Of a DNA stretch of 14,749 nt, positions 6,160 to 13,664 are shown piece after piece; the stretch's first letter is position 1; every line of letters begins with the position of its first letter. Source of the stretch: Gammaproteobacteria bacterium (GTDB lineage Bacteria; Pseudomonadota; Gammaproteobacteria; DAOWEP01). Below the pieces are notes generated by a model that saw only the letters and a program-made list of their open reading frames with translations, had not been told where the DNA came from and did no database searches. The stretch spans positions 1 to 14,749 of the forward strand of contig DAOWEP010000135.1 of the NCBI GenBank assembly GCA_030638455.1, in the 5' to 3' direction. The position numbers were made by a program, and so were the translations under genes.

Positions 6160-7023
6160 TTATACTTCCATTACACCCTTTAGTTTTTTGATCGCATTGT
6201 TTTCCAGTTGCCTGATGCGCTCTGCAGATATCTTATATGTATCCGCAAGTTCCTGAAGTGTAGTTTTGTCATCACTGAGCCAGCGACGCTGAAGAATATC
6301 GCGGCTACGGTCATCAAGACTAGTCAGTGCCTGTTTCAGGTGTCTTGTCTTTTTTGTTTCCCAGTCTTCCTTTTCCAGTAACAAAGCAGGGTCTGCACCA
6401 TCCGCTTGTAAATATGCTGCCGGGGCATATGAATGTTCATCATCACTATCATCGGATGGCTCAAAAGTTACATCTTGCCCGCTAAGACGTGATTCCATCT
6501 CCAGCACGGTTTCAGGTTTAACGCCCAAATCCTTTGCAACAGCTTGCACTTCAGCATGACTGAACCAACCCAGGCGTTTTTTAGAACTCCTCAGATTAAA
6601 GAACAGTTTACGTTGCGCCTTGGTAGTGGCAACTTTGACAATGCGCCAGTTACGCAGGATGAATTCATGTATTTCAGCGCGGATCCAGTGCACGGCATAT
6701 GACACCATGCGCACACCTACCGATGGGTCAAAGCGCTTTACAGCTTTCATGAGCCCGATATTACCTTCCTGGATCAGGTCAGCCATTGGCAGGCCATAGC
6801 CTTTATAGCCGCGGGCAATATGAACCACAAAACGAAGGTGTGACATGATCAATTTTCCTGCGGCATCCAGATCACCCTTTTCATGCAGGCGTACTGCCAG
6901 GTCTTTCTCTTCCTCTGCACTGAGAATCGGAATGGCAGTGATTGCCTGAATATAGCTCTCCAGGCTGCCTGTAGGTTGTGGCAACACAAAGCTAGAATCC
7001 TTTAAAATCAATGCATTAGTCAT
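6160..7023 (-). CDS. rpoH: RNA polymerase heat-shock sigma factor sigma-32
   Basis: Directs RNA polymerase to heat-shock promoters (chaperones, proteases). The 287 residues follow the sigma-32 layout: region 1.2 near residues 20-50, region 2 with LIQEGNIGLMKAVKRFDP (83-100) and VSYAVHWIRAEI (107-118), the RpoH-specific box QRKLFFNLR at 137-145, an acidic stretch (about 187-196), and region 4.2 with a helix-turn-helix ending ERIRQLENNAIKKLKG (268-283). The box separates it from RpoD and RpoS. The ATG at 7023 has GAGG about ten bases upstream. It lies 190 bases downstream of ftsX with no terminator between, so read-through from ftsYEX is possible, but the gap holds three promoter candidates and a CIRCE operator. 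Its 3' side is the repeat patch. Confidence 0.98.
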   Translation of the reverse strand: MTNALILKDSSFVLPQPTGSLESYIQAITAIPILSAEEEKDLAVRLHEKGDLDAAGKLIMSHLRFVVHIARGYKGYGLPMADLIQEGNIGLMKAVKRFDPSVGVRMVSYAVHWIRAEIHEFILRNWRIVKVATTKAQRKLFFNLRSSKKRLGWFSHAEVQAVAKDLGVKPETVLEMESRLSGQDVTFEPSDDSDDEHSYAPAAYLQADGADPALLLEKEDWETKKTRHLKQALTSLDDRSRDILQRRWLSDDKTTLQELADTYKISAERIRQLENNAIKKLKGVMEV

Positions 7024-7056
7024 GTTCTGAATCCTCGATTTTTCGTTTACGGATAA

Positions 7057-7086
7057 ATTCTAGCACTCTTTTGTATAGAGTGCTAA
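7057..7086 (-). promoter_or_regulatory. Sigma-70-like promoter lying within the CIRCE
   Basis: On the minus strand TTAGCA (7081-7086) and TAGAAT (7057-7062) are separated by 18 bases. The -10 matches TATAAT in five of six positions; the -35 is weak. The -35 lies in the left CIRCE arm and the -10 overlaps the right arm, so HrcA binding would block polymerase directly. A start near 7050 would give a leader of about 27 bases. Since the CIRCE sequence itself supplies the -35, part of the match may be fortuitous. Confidence 0.45.
7060..7086 (-). promoter_or_regulatory. CIRCE element (HrcA operator) upstream of rpoH
   Basis: Read toward rpoH the sequence is TTAGCACTC, nine bases (TATACAAAA), then GAGTGCTAG. 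The CIRCE consensus is TTAGCACTC-N9-GAGTGCTAA, so 17 of 18 arm positions match and the spacer length is exact. CIRCE is bound by the repressor HrcA, whose activity depends on GroEL. Its usual targets are groESL, dnaK and hrcA. Here it lies 37 bases before the rpoH ATG, overlapping the promoter region. That the element is a CIRCE by sequence is nearly certain; that an HrcA in this organism represses rpoH is inference, as hrcA is not in this window. Confidence 0.92.
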
Positions 7087-7090
7087 TTCA

Positions 7091-7118
7091 TTAGAGTAAA
7101 CAAATGTTACAAAGTTCC
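7091..7118 (-). promoter_or_regulatory. Sigma-E (RpoE) promoter of rpoH
   Basis: On the minus strand GGAACTT (7112-7118), a 16-base spacer and TCTAA (7091-7095). This is a close match to the extracytoplasmic sigma-E consensus GGAACTT-N16-TCTGA/TCAAA. In E. coli one rpoH promoter (P3) is known to be sigma-E dependent, so the assignment has precedent. The predicted start, five to seven bases past the -10, is 7084-7086, the upstream edge of the CIRCE. HrcA would therefore be expected to affect this promoter too, and the transcript would carry both CIRCE arms as a 5' hairpin. Confidence 0.8.
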
Positions 7119-7161
7119 CGCTATGGATCTTTGGCGTCAGATTTAATTGGAGTACGGTAAG

Positions 7162-7190
7162 ATTATGATTACAAACAGAATTATTGTCTA
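7162..7190 (-). promoter_or_regulatory. Upstream sigma-70 promoter of rpoH
   Basis: On the minus strand TAGACA (7185-7190), 17 bases, and CATAAT (7162-7167). Each hexamer matches the consensus in five of six positions and the spacing is optimal. It lies just after the ftsX stop and would give an rpoH leader of about 130 bases containing the sigma-E promoter and the CIRCE. A bound HrcA could act as a roadblock to it. No experimental support is available here. Confidence 0.6.
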
Positions 7191-7213
7191 GCACTAAGGT
7201 CGTTAATGGATGG

Positions 7214-8227
7214 TCACGCAGGCTCGATATCATCCAAATGACGTCCTACCGCCAGCCATGAGCCAACCAGACCCAAAAGTGCACTGCTTATAAACAGGAT
7301 GCCTGAGGTCAGAATATTTAAAGATTCAAGAGAATAATCACTTCCATAGAGCCCAGCCAGGTTGTGAGCAGGGCCCGAAAGCATGCCCAGTGAGATTTCA
7401 ATCAGTAGCCAGGCGATGACACCTCCAGTAATGCCATACCATATACCGCTATATAGAAAAGGACGACGAATGAATGCGTTGGTTCCACCTATTAACTTAA
7501 CGATGATAATTTCATCCTTACGATTCTGGATGTCCAGTCGAATGGTGTTGCCAACGATCAATAACACAGCCAACGCAAGCAGGCCGGCAATAATTAGAAT
7601 ACCACGCTGACCTATTTTCATGAGGCTGTATAAACGCTGCACCCATTGCAGATCCAGTTGGGCAATGTCTGTTTCAGGCAGTGATCGAAGTTTATGTAGC
7701 AGGGTTTCAATAGATTGAGGCGTACTGTGGTCCAGTACGGGTTGAATGAGTAGCACCGGTGGCAGCGGATTGTCATCCAGAACATCCAGTGCTTCACCAA
7801 ACCCGGAGAATTGTCGAAACTCATCCAGTGCATCTTTGCGAGTCAAGGTTTGTATGGAATCTATTTCTGGCATTAGTTGTAGGCGCCTTGCCAGGGATTC
7901 GGCCTGCGGATCAGTGATACTGAGTTTGGTGAACAGGGAGATTTTGGCTATGCCATCCCATCCCCCGGTAACATTTTGTACATTGGTTAAGGTTACATAC
8001 AGGCCACAGGGGAATGCCAATGCAATACCAATCACGGCGCTGGTCATCAGGCTTGAACCCGGGCTACGCAGCAGTCTGCCCATGCTGGATAATAACGCCC
8101 GAAGATGGCAAATAAAGTAGTCCTGTAGCCAGGGCAGCGATCCCGGGGATGGCTGGTTTTCAGTCAGCTTGCGCGGTACGGCTGCGGATCGATGACTATT
8201 ACCGTTTCTTGAATTTCTTCTAGGCAT
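7214..8227 (-). CDS. ftsX: Cell division protein FtsX (membrane subunit of the FtsEX complex)
   Basis: FtsX pairs with the ATPase FtsE at the septum and activates periplasmic murein hydrolases through their regulators. The 337-residue protein has a long basic cytosolic N-terminus, a first helix at about 60-82 (TSAVIGIALAFPCGLYVTL), a periplasmic domain of about 120 residues carrying the motif LTRKDALDEFRQFSGF, and three C-terminal helices (about 212-232, 262-282 and 305-327) surrounding the conserved NTIRLDIQNRKDEIIIVKLIGGTN segment. This is the FtsX/permease-domain pattern. The ATG at 8227 overlaps the ftsE end by eight bases, as expected for a coupled pair. Length and layout are normal for gammaproteobacteria. 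Confidence 0.96.
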   Translation of the reverse strand: MPRRNSRNGNSHRSAAVPRKLTENQPSPGSLPWLQDYFICHLRALLSSMGRLLRSPGSSLMTSAVIGIALAFPCGLYVTLTNVQNVTGGWDGIAKISLFTKLSITDPQAESLARRLQLMPEIDSIQTLTRKDALDEFRQFSGFGEALDVLDDNPLPPVLLIQPVLDHSTPQSIETLLHKLRSLPETDIAQLDLQWVQRLYSLMKIGQRGILIIAGLLALAVLLIVGNTIRLDIQNRKDEIIIVKLIGGTNAFIRRPFLYSGIWYGITGGVIAWLLIEISLGMLSGPAHNLAGLYGSDYSLESLNILTSGILFISSALLGLVGSWLAVGRHLDDIEPA

Positions 8228-8909
8228 TTACCCGCTCTTTTGCACAACTTGACTGGTCTTGCACCAGCCTTCCTTTATTTAGTTCCAGAACTCGATATGG
8301 CATACGGCTAATCAGATCCAGATCATGTGAAGCAATCAGTACAGTAACGCCAACCTGGTTGAACTGCACGAAAAGATCCATGATCTCGCGTGACAGTTCC
8401 GGGTCAAGATTACCGGTAGGTTCGTCTGCTAATAGTAGAGGGGGTTTGTTTACGACTGCGCGCGCAATCCCTACGCGTTGTTGCTCACCACCGGAAAGCA
8501 TTAACGGGAGTTTTTTTTCCTTGTTCAACAGGCTCACCTTGTCCAGTGCTGCACGCACACGTCGGCCAGTTTCCTGGTGCCCATGTCCGGCAATAACCAG
8601 CGGTAAAGCAACGTTATCAAACACTGTACGATCGGTCAGGAGCCGGTGGTCCTGAAAGATTGTGCCAACCCTTCTTCTTACATACGGAATACGTCGACTG
8701 GATACGGTGGATAAATTGATGTTATCGAGAATAACCTGTCCCTGTGAAGAGCGCTCAATCAGGGTAATTAATTTTAGTAAGGTACTTTTACCGGCACCGG
8801 AATGTCCCGTCAGAAATGCCATTTCACCTTTTGCAAGGTGCAGGTTGACTTCACTCAGAGCCGTTTGGCCGCCCGGGTAACGTTTACTGACGCTGTGGAA
8901 TTGAATCAT
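8220..8909 (-). CDS. ftsE: Cell division ATP-binding protein FtsE
   Basis: The ATPase of the FtsEX ABC transporter-like complex. From the ATG at 8909 it is 229 residues, close to the usual 220-230, and begins MIQFHSVSKRYPGG, the typical FtsE start. Motifs are Walker A GHSGAGKST (35-43), Q-loop Q86 in TIFQDHRLL, signature LSGGEQQR (138-145), Walker B LLLADEP (158-164) and switch H195 (ASHDLD). An in-frame ATG exists upstream at 8990, but it lies inside ftsY and would add 27 residues unlike the family. The start has no strong ribosome binding site; the gene begins 16 bases after the ftsY stop, so translational coupling is likely. Confidence 0.96.
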   Translation of the reverse strand: MIQFHSVSKRYPGGQTALSEVNLHLAKGEMAFLTGHSGAGKSTLLKLITLIERSSQGQVILDNINLSTVSSRRIPYVRRRVGTIFQDHRLLTDRTVFDNVALPLVIAGHGHQETGRRVRAALDKVSLLNKEKKLPLMLSGGEQQRVGIARAVVNKPPLLLADEPTGNLDPELSREIMDLFVQFNQVGVTVLIASHDLDLISRMPYRVLELNKGRLVQDQSSCAKERVNA

Positions 8910-8925
8910 TAGTTCAGTGTCTAAG

Positions 8926-9987
8926 CTATTCACTATTATTTTCAAATAATGCTTTTGTAAATTCCTCGGCATTGAAGACACGCAAATCATCTATGCCTTC
9001 ACCAACACCTATAAACCGAATAGGTAATCCCAATTTTTCTGCAATCGCAAAAATAATACCACCTTTAGCGGTGCCATCCAGCTTGGTTAAGGCAATACCT
9101 GTTAGTTGAACCGCTTCATTAAACTGTTGTGCCTGGGATAATGCGTTCTGCCCAGTGCCGGCATCTACAACCAATAAAACCTCATGCGGGGCATTTTCAT
9201 CCAGCTTGGAAATTACCCGCCTGATTTTTTTCAGCTCTTCCATCAGGTTGGATTGGGTGTGCAGTCTGCCCGCGGTATCGGCAATCAGAACGTCTACATT
9301 GCGCGCCCTGGCTGCCTCAAAGGCATCATAGATTACGGATGCGGAATCAGCGCCACTATGCTGGGCAATAACCGGAACATCATTGCGTTTCCCCCATGCC
9401 TGGAGTTGTTCAACTGCGGCTGCACGGAAGGTGTCACCGGCTGCAAGCATAACGGTATTGCCCTGGTCCTGAAATCGGCGGGCTAGTTTACCTATAGTGG
9501 TGGTTTTTCCTGCCCCGTTTATGCCGACTACCAGAATAACAAATGGTCTGTGTTGCTCATTTAAGGTTAATGGCTGGCTACAAGGAATCAGTATGTTGAC
9601 CATATCCTCACGCAAAGCAGCTAACAGGGTATTCGCATCCGATAATTGTTTGCGAGATATGCGCTCAGTCAGGTCTGAAATGATTTTTTGTGTTACCTCG
9701 ACCCCGACATCTGCTGTAAGTAGTTGTGTTTCAAGTTCTTCCAGTAAATCATCGTCAATGGTTTTCCGGCCCAATACAAGATTTGCCAGTCCATCCGCCA
9801 GATTGGTACGGGTTTTGGCAAGCCCGCTTTTGAGCCGGCCAAATAGCCCTCCCTTCTTTTCTGTAATATTTTCTGCGGCAGTATTTTCAGGCGCAGGCTT
9901 TTCAGGAATATCAGCAGGTTCCGCCTCGCTATCGTGAGATTTATTTACCCTGGAAGGTTGGGGTTTATTTTTTTTGAAACCAAACAT
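8926..9987 (-). CDS. ftsY: Signal recognition particle receptor FtsY
   Basis: SRP-type GTPase that docks ribosome-SRP complexes at the membrane for co-translational insertion. From the ATG at 9987 it is 353 residues: a charged, acidic and proline-rich A domain (1-45), a helical N domain (about 46-130), then the G domain with GINGAGKTTT (155-164), DTFRAAA (185-191), DTAGR (237-241) and TKLDGTAKGG (301-310). The C-terminal GVGEGIDDLRVFNAEEF is diagnostic of FtsY. The frame extends to a TTG at 10002, but MFGFKKNK is the usual FtsY start. First gene of ftsY-ftsE-ftsX; its promoter must lie in the 81 bases shared with the divergent M16 gene, where no clear hexamers were found. Confidence 0.97.
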   Translation of the reverse strand: MFGFKKNKPQPSRVNKSHDSEAEPADIPEKPAPENTAAENITEKKGGLFGRLKSGLAKTRTNLADGLANLVLGRKTIDDDLLEELETQLLTADVGVEVTQKIISDLTERISRKQLSDANTLLAALREDMVNILIPCSQPLTLNEQHRPFVILVVGINGAGKTTTIGKLARRFQDQGNTVMLAAGDTFRAAAVEQLQAWGKRNDVPVIAQHSGADSASVIYDAFEAARARNVDVLIADTAGRLHTQSNLMEELKKIRRVISKLDENAPHEVLLVVDAGTGQNALSQAQQFNEAVQLTGIALTKLDGTAKGGIIFAIAEKLGLPIRFIGVGEGIDDLRVFNAEEFTKALFENNSE

Positions 9988-10068
9988 ATCAATAACGGTC
10001 AATAAGAATAGATTTAGGGTATCCTAACATTCCTCTTGAATTGCAGAAACCGGAAGCCGGAGTTTTTT

Positions 10069-11505
10069 ATGGGTAAAACCGTGATTGGCAAAGTATTGCC
10101 ATTATCTTTTTCTCGTCACCCGCACATGAAACAGTTTTTATTGCTGGGAACCGGGCTATTGGCCCTGGCAGTGGGTACAGTACAGGCTCAGGTTCATGAG
10201 TTTATGCTGGATAATGGCTTGAAATTGATTGTAAAAGAAGACCATCGGGCTCCCGTGATGGTCTCACAAATCTGGTACAAGGTGGGATCCAGCTACGAAT
10301 ACAATGGTATTACAGGTGGCTCGCATGTACTGGAGCATATGATGTTCAAGGGGACCGGTAATTATCCTGCAGGTGAATTTTCGCGCATTATTTCGGCCAA
10401 TGGAGGCAGGGAAAATGCATTTACCAGCAGAGACTATACGGCCTACTTCCAGAGTATGGAGAAAAGCCGACTCGAAGTTAGCTTCAAGCTGGAGTCAGAC
10501 CGCATGCAGGGACTGCTGTTGTCAGAAGAAGAATTCAAGAAAGAAGTCCAGGTCGTTATGGAGGAGCGCCGACTGCGCACAGAAGACAAACCGCAATCAT
10601 TGACCTATGAACGCTTTAATGCCACTGCATTTATGACCAGCCCATACCGCAACCCCGTCATTGGATGGATGGATGACCTGGAGAACCTAAAAGTCAGTGA
10701 TCTAAAAGATTGGTATCAACGTTGGTATGCACCTAATAACGCAACCGTGGTAGTGGCAGGGGATGTAGATCCAAAGCATGTACTGGAGCTGGCAAAGAAA
10801 TACTTTGGGCCGCTTAAATCTGCAAAAGTTACTCCCCCTAAACCACAAGTGGAGTCAGAGGTACCTGGCCGACGCGAAATAGTGGTAAAGGCACCTGCAA
10901 AGTTACCATATTTGATAATGGGCTATCGGGTACCGGTATTGCCGATGGCTGAAAATAAATGGGAGCCATATGCACTGGAGGTGCTTGCAGGTGTTCTGGA
11001 TGGGGGCAGGAGTTCACGTTTTTCATCCCGCCTTGTTAGAGGCTCTGGTATAGCGACCAGTGCCGGGGCCGGTTATGGTGCCCATAGCAGGTTGGCTAGC
11101 CAGTTTTTACTGGATGGTGTGCCGGGACAAGGCGAGGATATTGAGTCACTCAAGCAGGCACTATTGCAACAAATCAGGGAGCTGCAGGAAAAACCGGTTA
11201 CCAAATCAGAGCTGGACAGGGTAAAGGCGCAGGTCGTAGCGGGTGATGTATACCAGAGAGATTCAGTTTTTTATCAGGCTATGCAGATTGGCACGATGGA
11301 AACGATCGGACTGGGCTGGCAGATACTGGATGAATACGTAGATCAGATCAGCGCAGTCACAGCAGATCAGGTACAGGAAGTTGCAAAGAAATATCTGGTT
11401 GATGATCGTTTAACGATTGCGAGGCTGGACCCGCAGCCAATGGATCAAGTGAAACTACGCAAGCCCAGTAAACCCAGGGCAGGTGTCACAGGTGGTCGGC
11501 ACTGA
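10069..11505 (+). CDS. Secreted M16-family zinc metallopeptidase with intact HxxEH site
   Basis: A periplasmic or surface-associated pitrilysin-family (M16B) peptidase of 478 residues. After a signal peptide (hydrophobic core about 22-36, cleavage near VQA-QV at 40) it has the inverted zinc motif HVLEH at 86-90 within GGSHVLEHMMFKGTGNYPAG, and the third zinc ligand is expected at E165 or E166 in VVMEERRLR. The C-terminal half is the second M16 domain. The ATG at 10069 is chosen because CGGAG lies six bases upstream; a later ATG at 10126 gives a shorter signal peptide but has no ribosome binding site, and a TTG at 10036 is unlikely. It pairs with the next gene, whose product lacks the zinc site. 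The substrate is unknown. Confidence 0.93.
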   Translation: MGKTVIGKVLPLSFSRHPHMKQFLLLGTGLLALAVGTVQAQVHEFMLDNGLKLIVKEDHRAPVMVSQIWYKVGSSYEYNGITGGSHVLEHMMFKGTGNYPAGEFSRIISANGGRENAFTSRDYTAYFQSMEKSRLEVSFKLESDRMQGLLLSEEEFKKEVQVVMEERRLRTEDKPQSLTYERFNATAFMTSPYRNPVIGWMDDLENLKVSDLKDWYQRWYAPNNATVVVAGDVDPKHVLELAKKYFGPLKSAKVTPPKPQVESEVPGRREIVVKAPAKLPYLIMGYRVPVLPMAENKWEPYALEVLAGVLDGGRSSRFSSRLVRGSGIATSAGAGYGAHSRLASQFLLDGVPGQGEDIESLKQALLQQIRELQEKPVTKSELDRVKAQVVAGDVYQRDSVFYQAMQIGTMETIGLGWQILDEYVDQISAVTADQVQEVAKKYLVDDRLTIARLDPQPMDQVKLRKPSKPRAGVTGGRH

Positions 11506-11577
11506 TGATGCGCACCACTGCAATATAAATCTTGTAACTTCCTGATGACTACTTTTACAACCATTTTTTTAGATGAC

Positions 11578-12966
11578 ATGAAAACTTTCATTCGACTTCA
11601 TAGTATTAATCAACCTCATTTCCCCGTGCTCTCGTGCATGTTGCTGCTATTGACCTTTTTTATTGCAGGCTCGGCATCTGCGACTCCGGAGATTCAGCAC
11701 TGGACAACGAAAAACGGTGCGCGTGTGTTATTTGTGTCGGCGCCTGAACTACCAATGCTGGACGTTCGTATCGCATTTGATGCAGGTAGCGCACGTGACG
11801 AGGACAAACCCGGCCTGGCCAGCCTTACCAATCACCTTCTTTCATTCGGGGCGGGTGGCTTGAATGCCGATCTTATCGCTGAGCGTTTTGACAGTATAGG
11901 CGCGCAATTTGGTAGTGGCTCGGCAAGAGATATGGCTTGGGTAACATTGCGAACACTTTCAGACCCCTCCCTGCAAATGATCGCGGTGAATACTTTTGCG
12001 AAAATCATATCTGCCCCGGCATTTCCAGAAAAAGATTTTGAACGTGAACGTAAACGTATGTTAACGGGGCTGGAGCAACAGAAACAGTCACCAGGCAATA
12101 TTGCATCCAAGGCATATTACCGCGCTCTGTATGGCAGCCATCCTTATGCATCACCATCCGAGGGCACAGAAGAAGGCTTGAAGTCTATTACCGTTTCAGA
12201 CCTGAAAAAGTTCTATGAACGTTACTATGTAGCCGAAAATGCAACGGTGGCAATTGTCGGTAACCTGGATAGAGAAGCTGCCGAGAAGTTATCAGGGCAG
12301 CTGGCCGGGCATTTGTCAGCTGGGGAATCCGCACCAAAATTACCTGATGTGAAGGCACTGGATGCGGGTCGTCGTATTCATATACCGCATCCTTCCACCC
12401 AGACACATGTCTATATCGGTCAGCCGGGTATATCCCGTAAAGATCCGGATTATTTTACATTGTATGTTGGCAATCATGCGCTTGGTGGCAGTGGGTTGGT
12501 GTCACGTTTGAGTGAAGAGATACGAGAAAAGCGGGGTTTGTCATATAGCGTTTACAGTTATTTCTCTCCGATGGGGCAGGCCGGGCCATTCACCATGGGT
12601 ATGCAAACCCGGAATGAGAAAACAGACGAAGGTATCAAAGTGTTGCAGGATATTCTGCGCACCTATATTCGTGATGGAATGACAAGCGAGGAACTGGAAA
12701 ACTCAAAAAAGAATATTACGGGCGGCTTTGCACTTCGTGTCGATAGCAACAAAAAAATAATAGAGTATCTGGCAATGATTGGTTTCTATGAGTTACCGCT
12801 GGACTATCTGGACAAGTTTATTCCGCGCATTAATGCTGTAAAACTGGAAGACATTCACAAGGCCTTTCGTGACCGCATTAATTCTGAACGTATGATAACG
12901 GTTACTGTTGGTGGGGAAAGCAAGGGTGATAAGGGCGACGGCTCAGGCAATAAGTTAGATAAATAA
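11578..12966 (+). CDS. Secreted M16-family protein lacking the zinc-binding motif (probable partner subunit)
   Basis: A 462-residue M16B homologue with an N-terminal signal peptide (core about 18-32, MLLLLTFFIAGSASA). At the place of HxxEH it has TNHLL (84-88, GLASLTNHLLSFGAGG), so the zinc ligands are absent. It keeps the C-terminal segment REKRGLSYSVYSYFSP, which in two-subunit M16B enzymes supplies the R/Y pair that completes the active site of the partner. This and its position after the active gene suggest a heterodimer (inference from family knowledge). The tail is rich in G, K and D. An in-frame ATG at 11545 is possible, but it would put acidic residues before the signal peptide; neither start has a clear ribosome binding site. 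Confidence 0.9.
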   Translation: MKTFIRLHSINQPHFPVLSCMLLLLTFFIAGSASATPEIQHWTTKNGARVLFVSAPELPMLDVRIAFDAGSARDEDKPGLASLTNHLLSFGAGGLNADLIAERFDSIGAQFGSGSARDMAWVTLRTLSDPSLQMIAVNTFAKIISAPAFPEKDFERERKRMLTGLEQQKQSPGNIASKAYYRALYGSHPYASPSEGTEEGLKSITVSDLKKFYERYYVAENATVAIVGNLDREAAEKLSGQLAGHLSAGESAPKLPDVKALDAGRRIHIPHPSTQTHVYIGQPGISRKDPDYFTLYVGNHALGGSGLVSRLSEEIREKRGLSYSVYSYFSPMGQAGPFTMGMQTRNEKTDEGIKVLQDILRTYIRDGMTSEELENSKKNITGGFALRVDSNKKIIEYLAMIGFYELPLDYLDKFIPRINAVKLEDIHKAFRDRINSERMITVTVGGESKGDKGDGSGNKLDK

Positions 12967-13000
12967 ACTTAACTTGAAATAGTACTGGTCTGGAAAAAGA

Positions 13001-13576
13001 ATGGCAGGCAACCAAAACCAACTCAGAATTATTGGTGGGATTTGGCGTGGCAGGAAGTTGTCATTTCCGGATATAGATGGTTTGCGGCCAACACCGGATC
13101 GTGTCCGTGAGACGGTGTTTAACTGGTTGCAACCTGTTATCCAGGGTGCACGCTGTCTGGATCTTTACTGCGGTAGTGGTGCGTTCGGATTTGAAGCAAG
13201 TTCCCGTGGGGCGGCCGAGGTTGTGATGGTTGATAATAATCGTGAGGTCACAGCCACATTGCAGGAGCATTCCAGTTTATTAAAGGCGCAAGACATGCAA
13301 ATTGTACAGCGTGATGTATCAGCGTTCTTGCAAGCTACAGAACCTTCCCCGTTTGATATTGTATTTCTGGATCCACCCTATGGACAGAATTTACTATCAG
13401 CCTGTTGTGAGCAACTGGAAAAGAATGGCTGGCTAAAATCGGACGCAACTATATATCTTGAAGCGGAGCATGAGATTGATCAGGCTAGTCTGCCTTCAAG
13501 CTGGATACTGGTAAAAAGCAAACGCGCCGGACAGGTGAATTATCATCTGGCAAGGCGTGAAACTACTACCTCATGA
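13001..13576 (+). CDS. rsmD: 16S rRNA (guanine(966)-N2)-methyltransferase
   Basis: Methylates G966 of 16S rRNA on the small subunit. The 191 residues begin with the RsmD hallmark RIIGGIWRGRKL (9-20) and RPTPDRVRETVFNWL (29-43). The SAM-binding motif I is CLDLYCGSGAFGFEA (52-66) and the catalytic motif is DPPY (124-127, FLDPPYG). In motif I the family usually has FAGSG, and here it is YCGSG; the loop glycines are intact so activity is expected. GGAAAAAG lies just before the ATG. It follows the M16 pair by 34 bases on the same strand and is followed by coaD, the common gammaproteobacterial pairing. Confidence 0.96.
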   Translation: MAGNQNQLRIIGGIWRGRKLSFPDIDGLRPTPDRVRETVFNWLQPVIQGARCLDLYCGSGAFGFEASSRGAAEVVMVDNNREVTATLQEHSSLLKAQDMQIVQRDVSAFLQATEPSPFDIVFLDPPYGQNLLSACCEQLEKNGWLKSDATIYLEAEHEIDQASLPSSWILVKSKRAGQVNYHLARRETTTS

Positions 13577-13664
13577 ATTGCTTAGATATCGTGTTACTAT
13601 CTATCCAGGCTCAAGACTGGGCTAACAGCGGACCATTAGTTTTGGGTACCAAAAGGATATCGTA

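Noticed and set aside
7185..7198. A second CIRCE-like half site (TTAGTGCTAGAC on the minus strand) near the ftsX stop
   Set aside because: Only a partial arm matches and there is no partner arm at 9 bases; it is better explained as part of the upstream -35 region.
7746..8120. A 124-codon plus-strand open frame
   Set aside because: Antisense to ftsX, which has clear family motifs and operon structure.
8910..8990. Upstream ATG for FtsE adding 27 residues inside ftsY
   Set aside because: The added residues are the ftsY end read in another frame and do not belong to the FtsE family, which starts at MIQF.
9497..9937. A 146-codon plus-strand open frame
   Set aside because: It is antisense to the well-supported ftsY gene and lacks a ribosome binding site; its composition reflects the shadow of ftsY codons.
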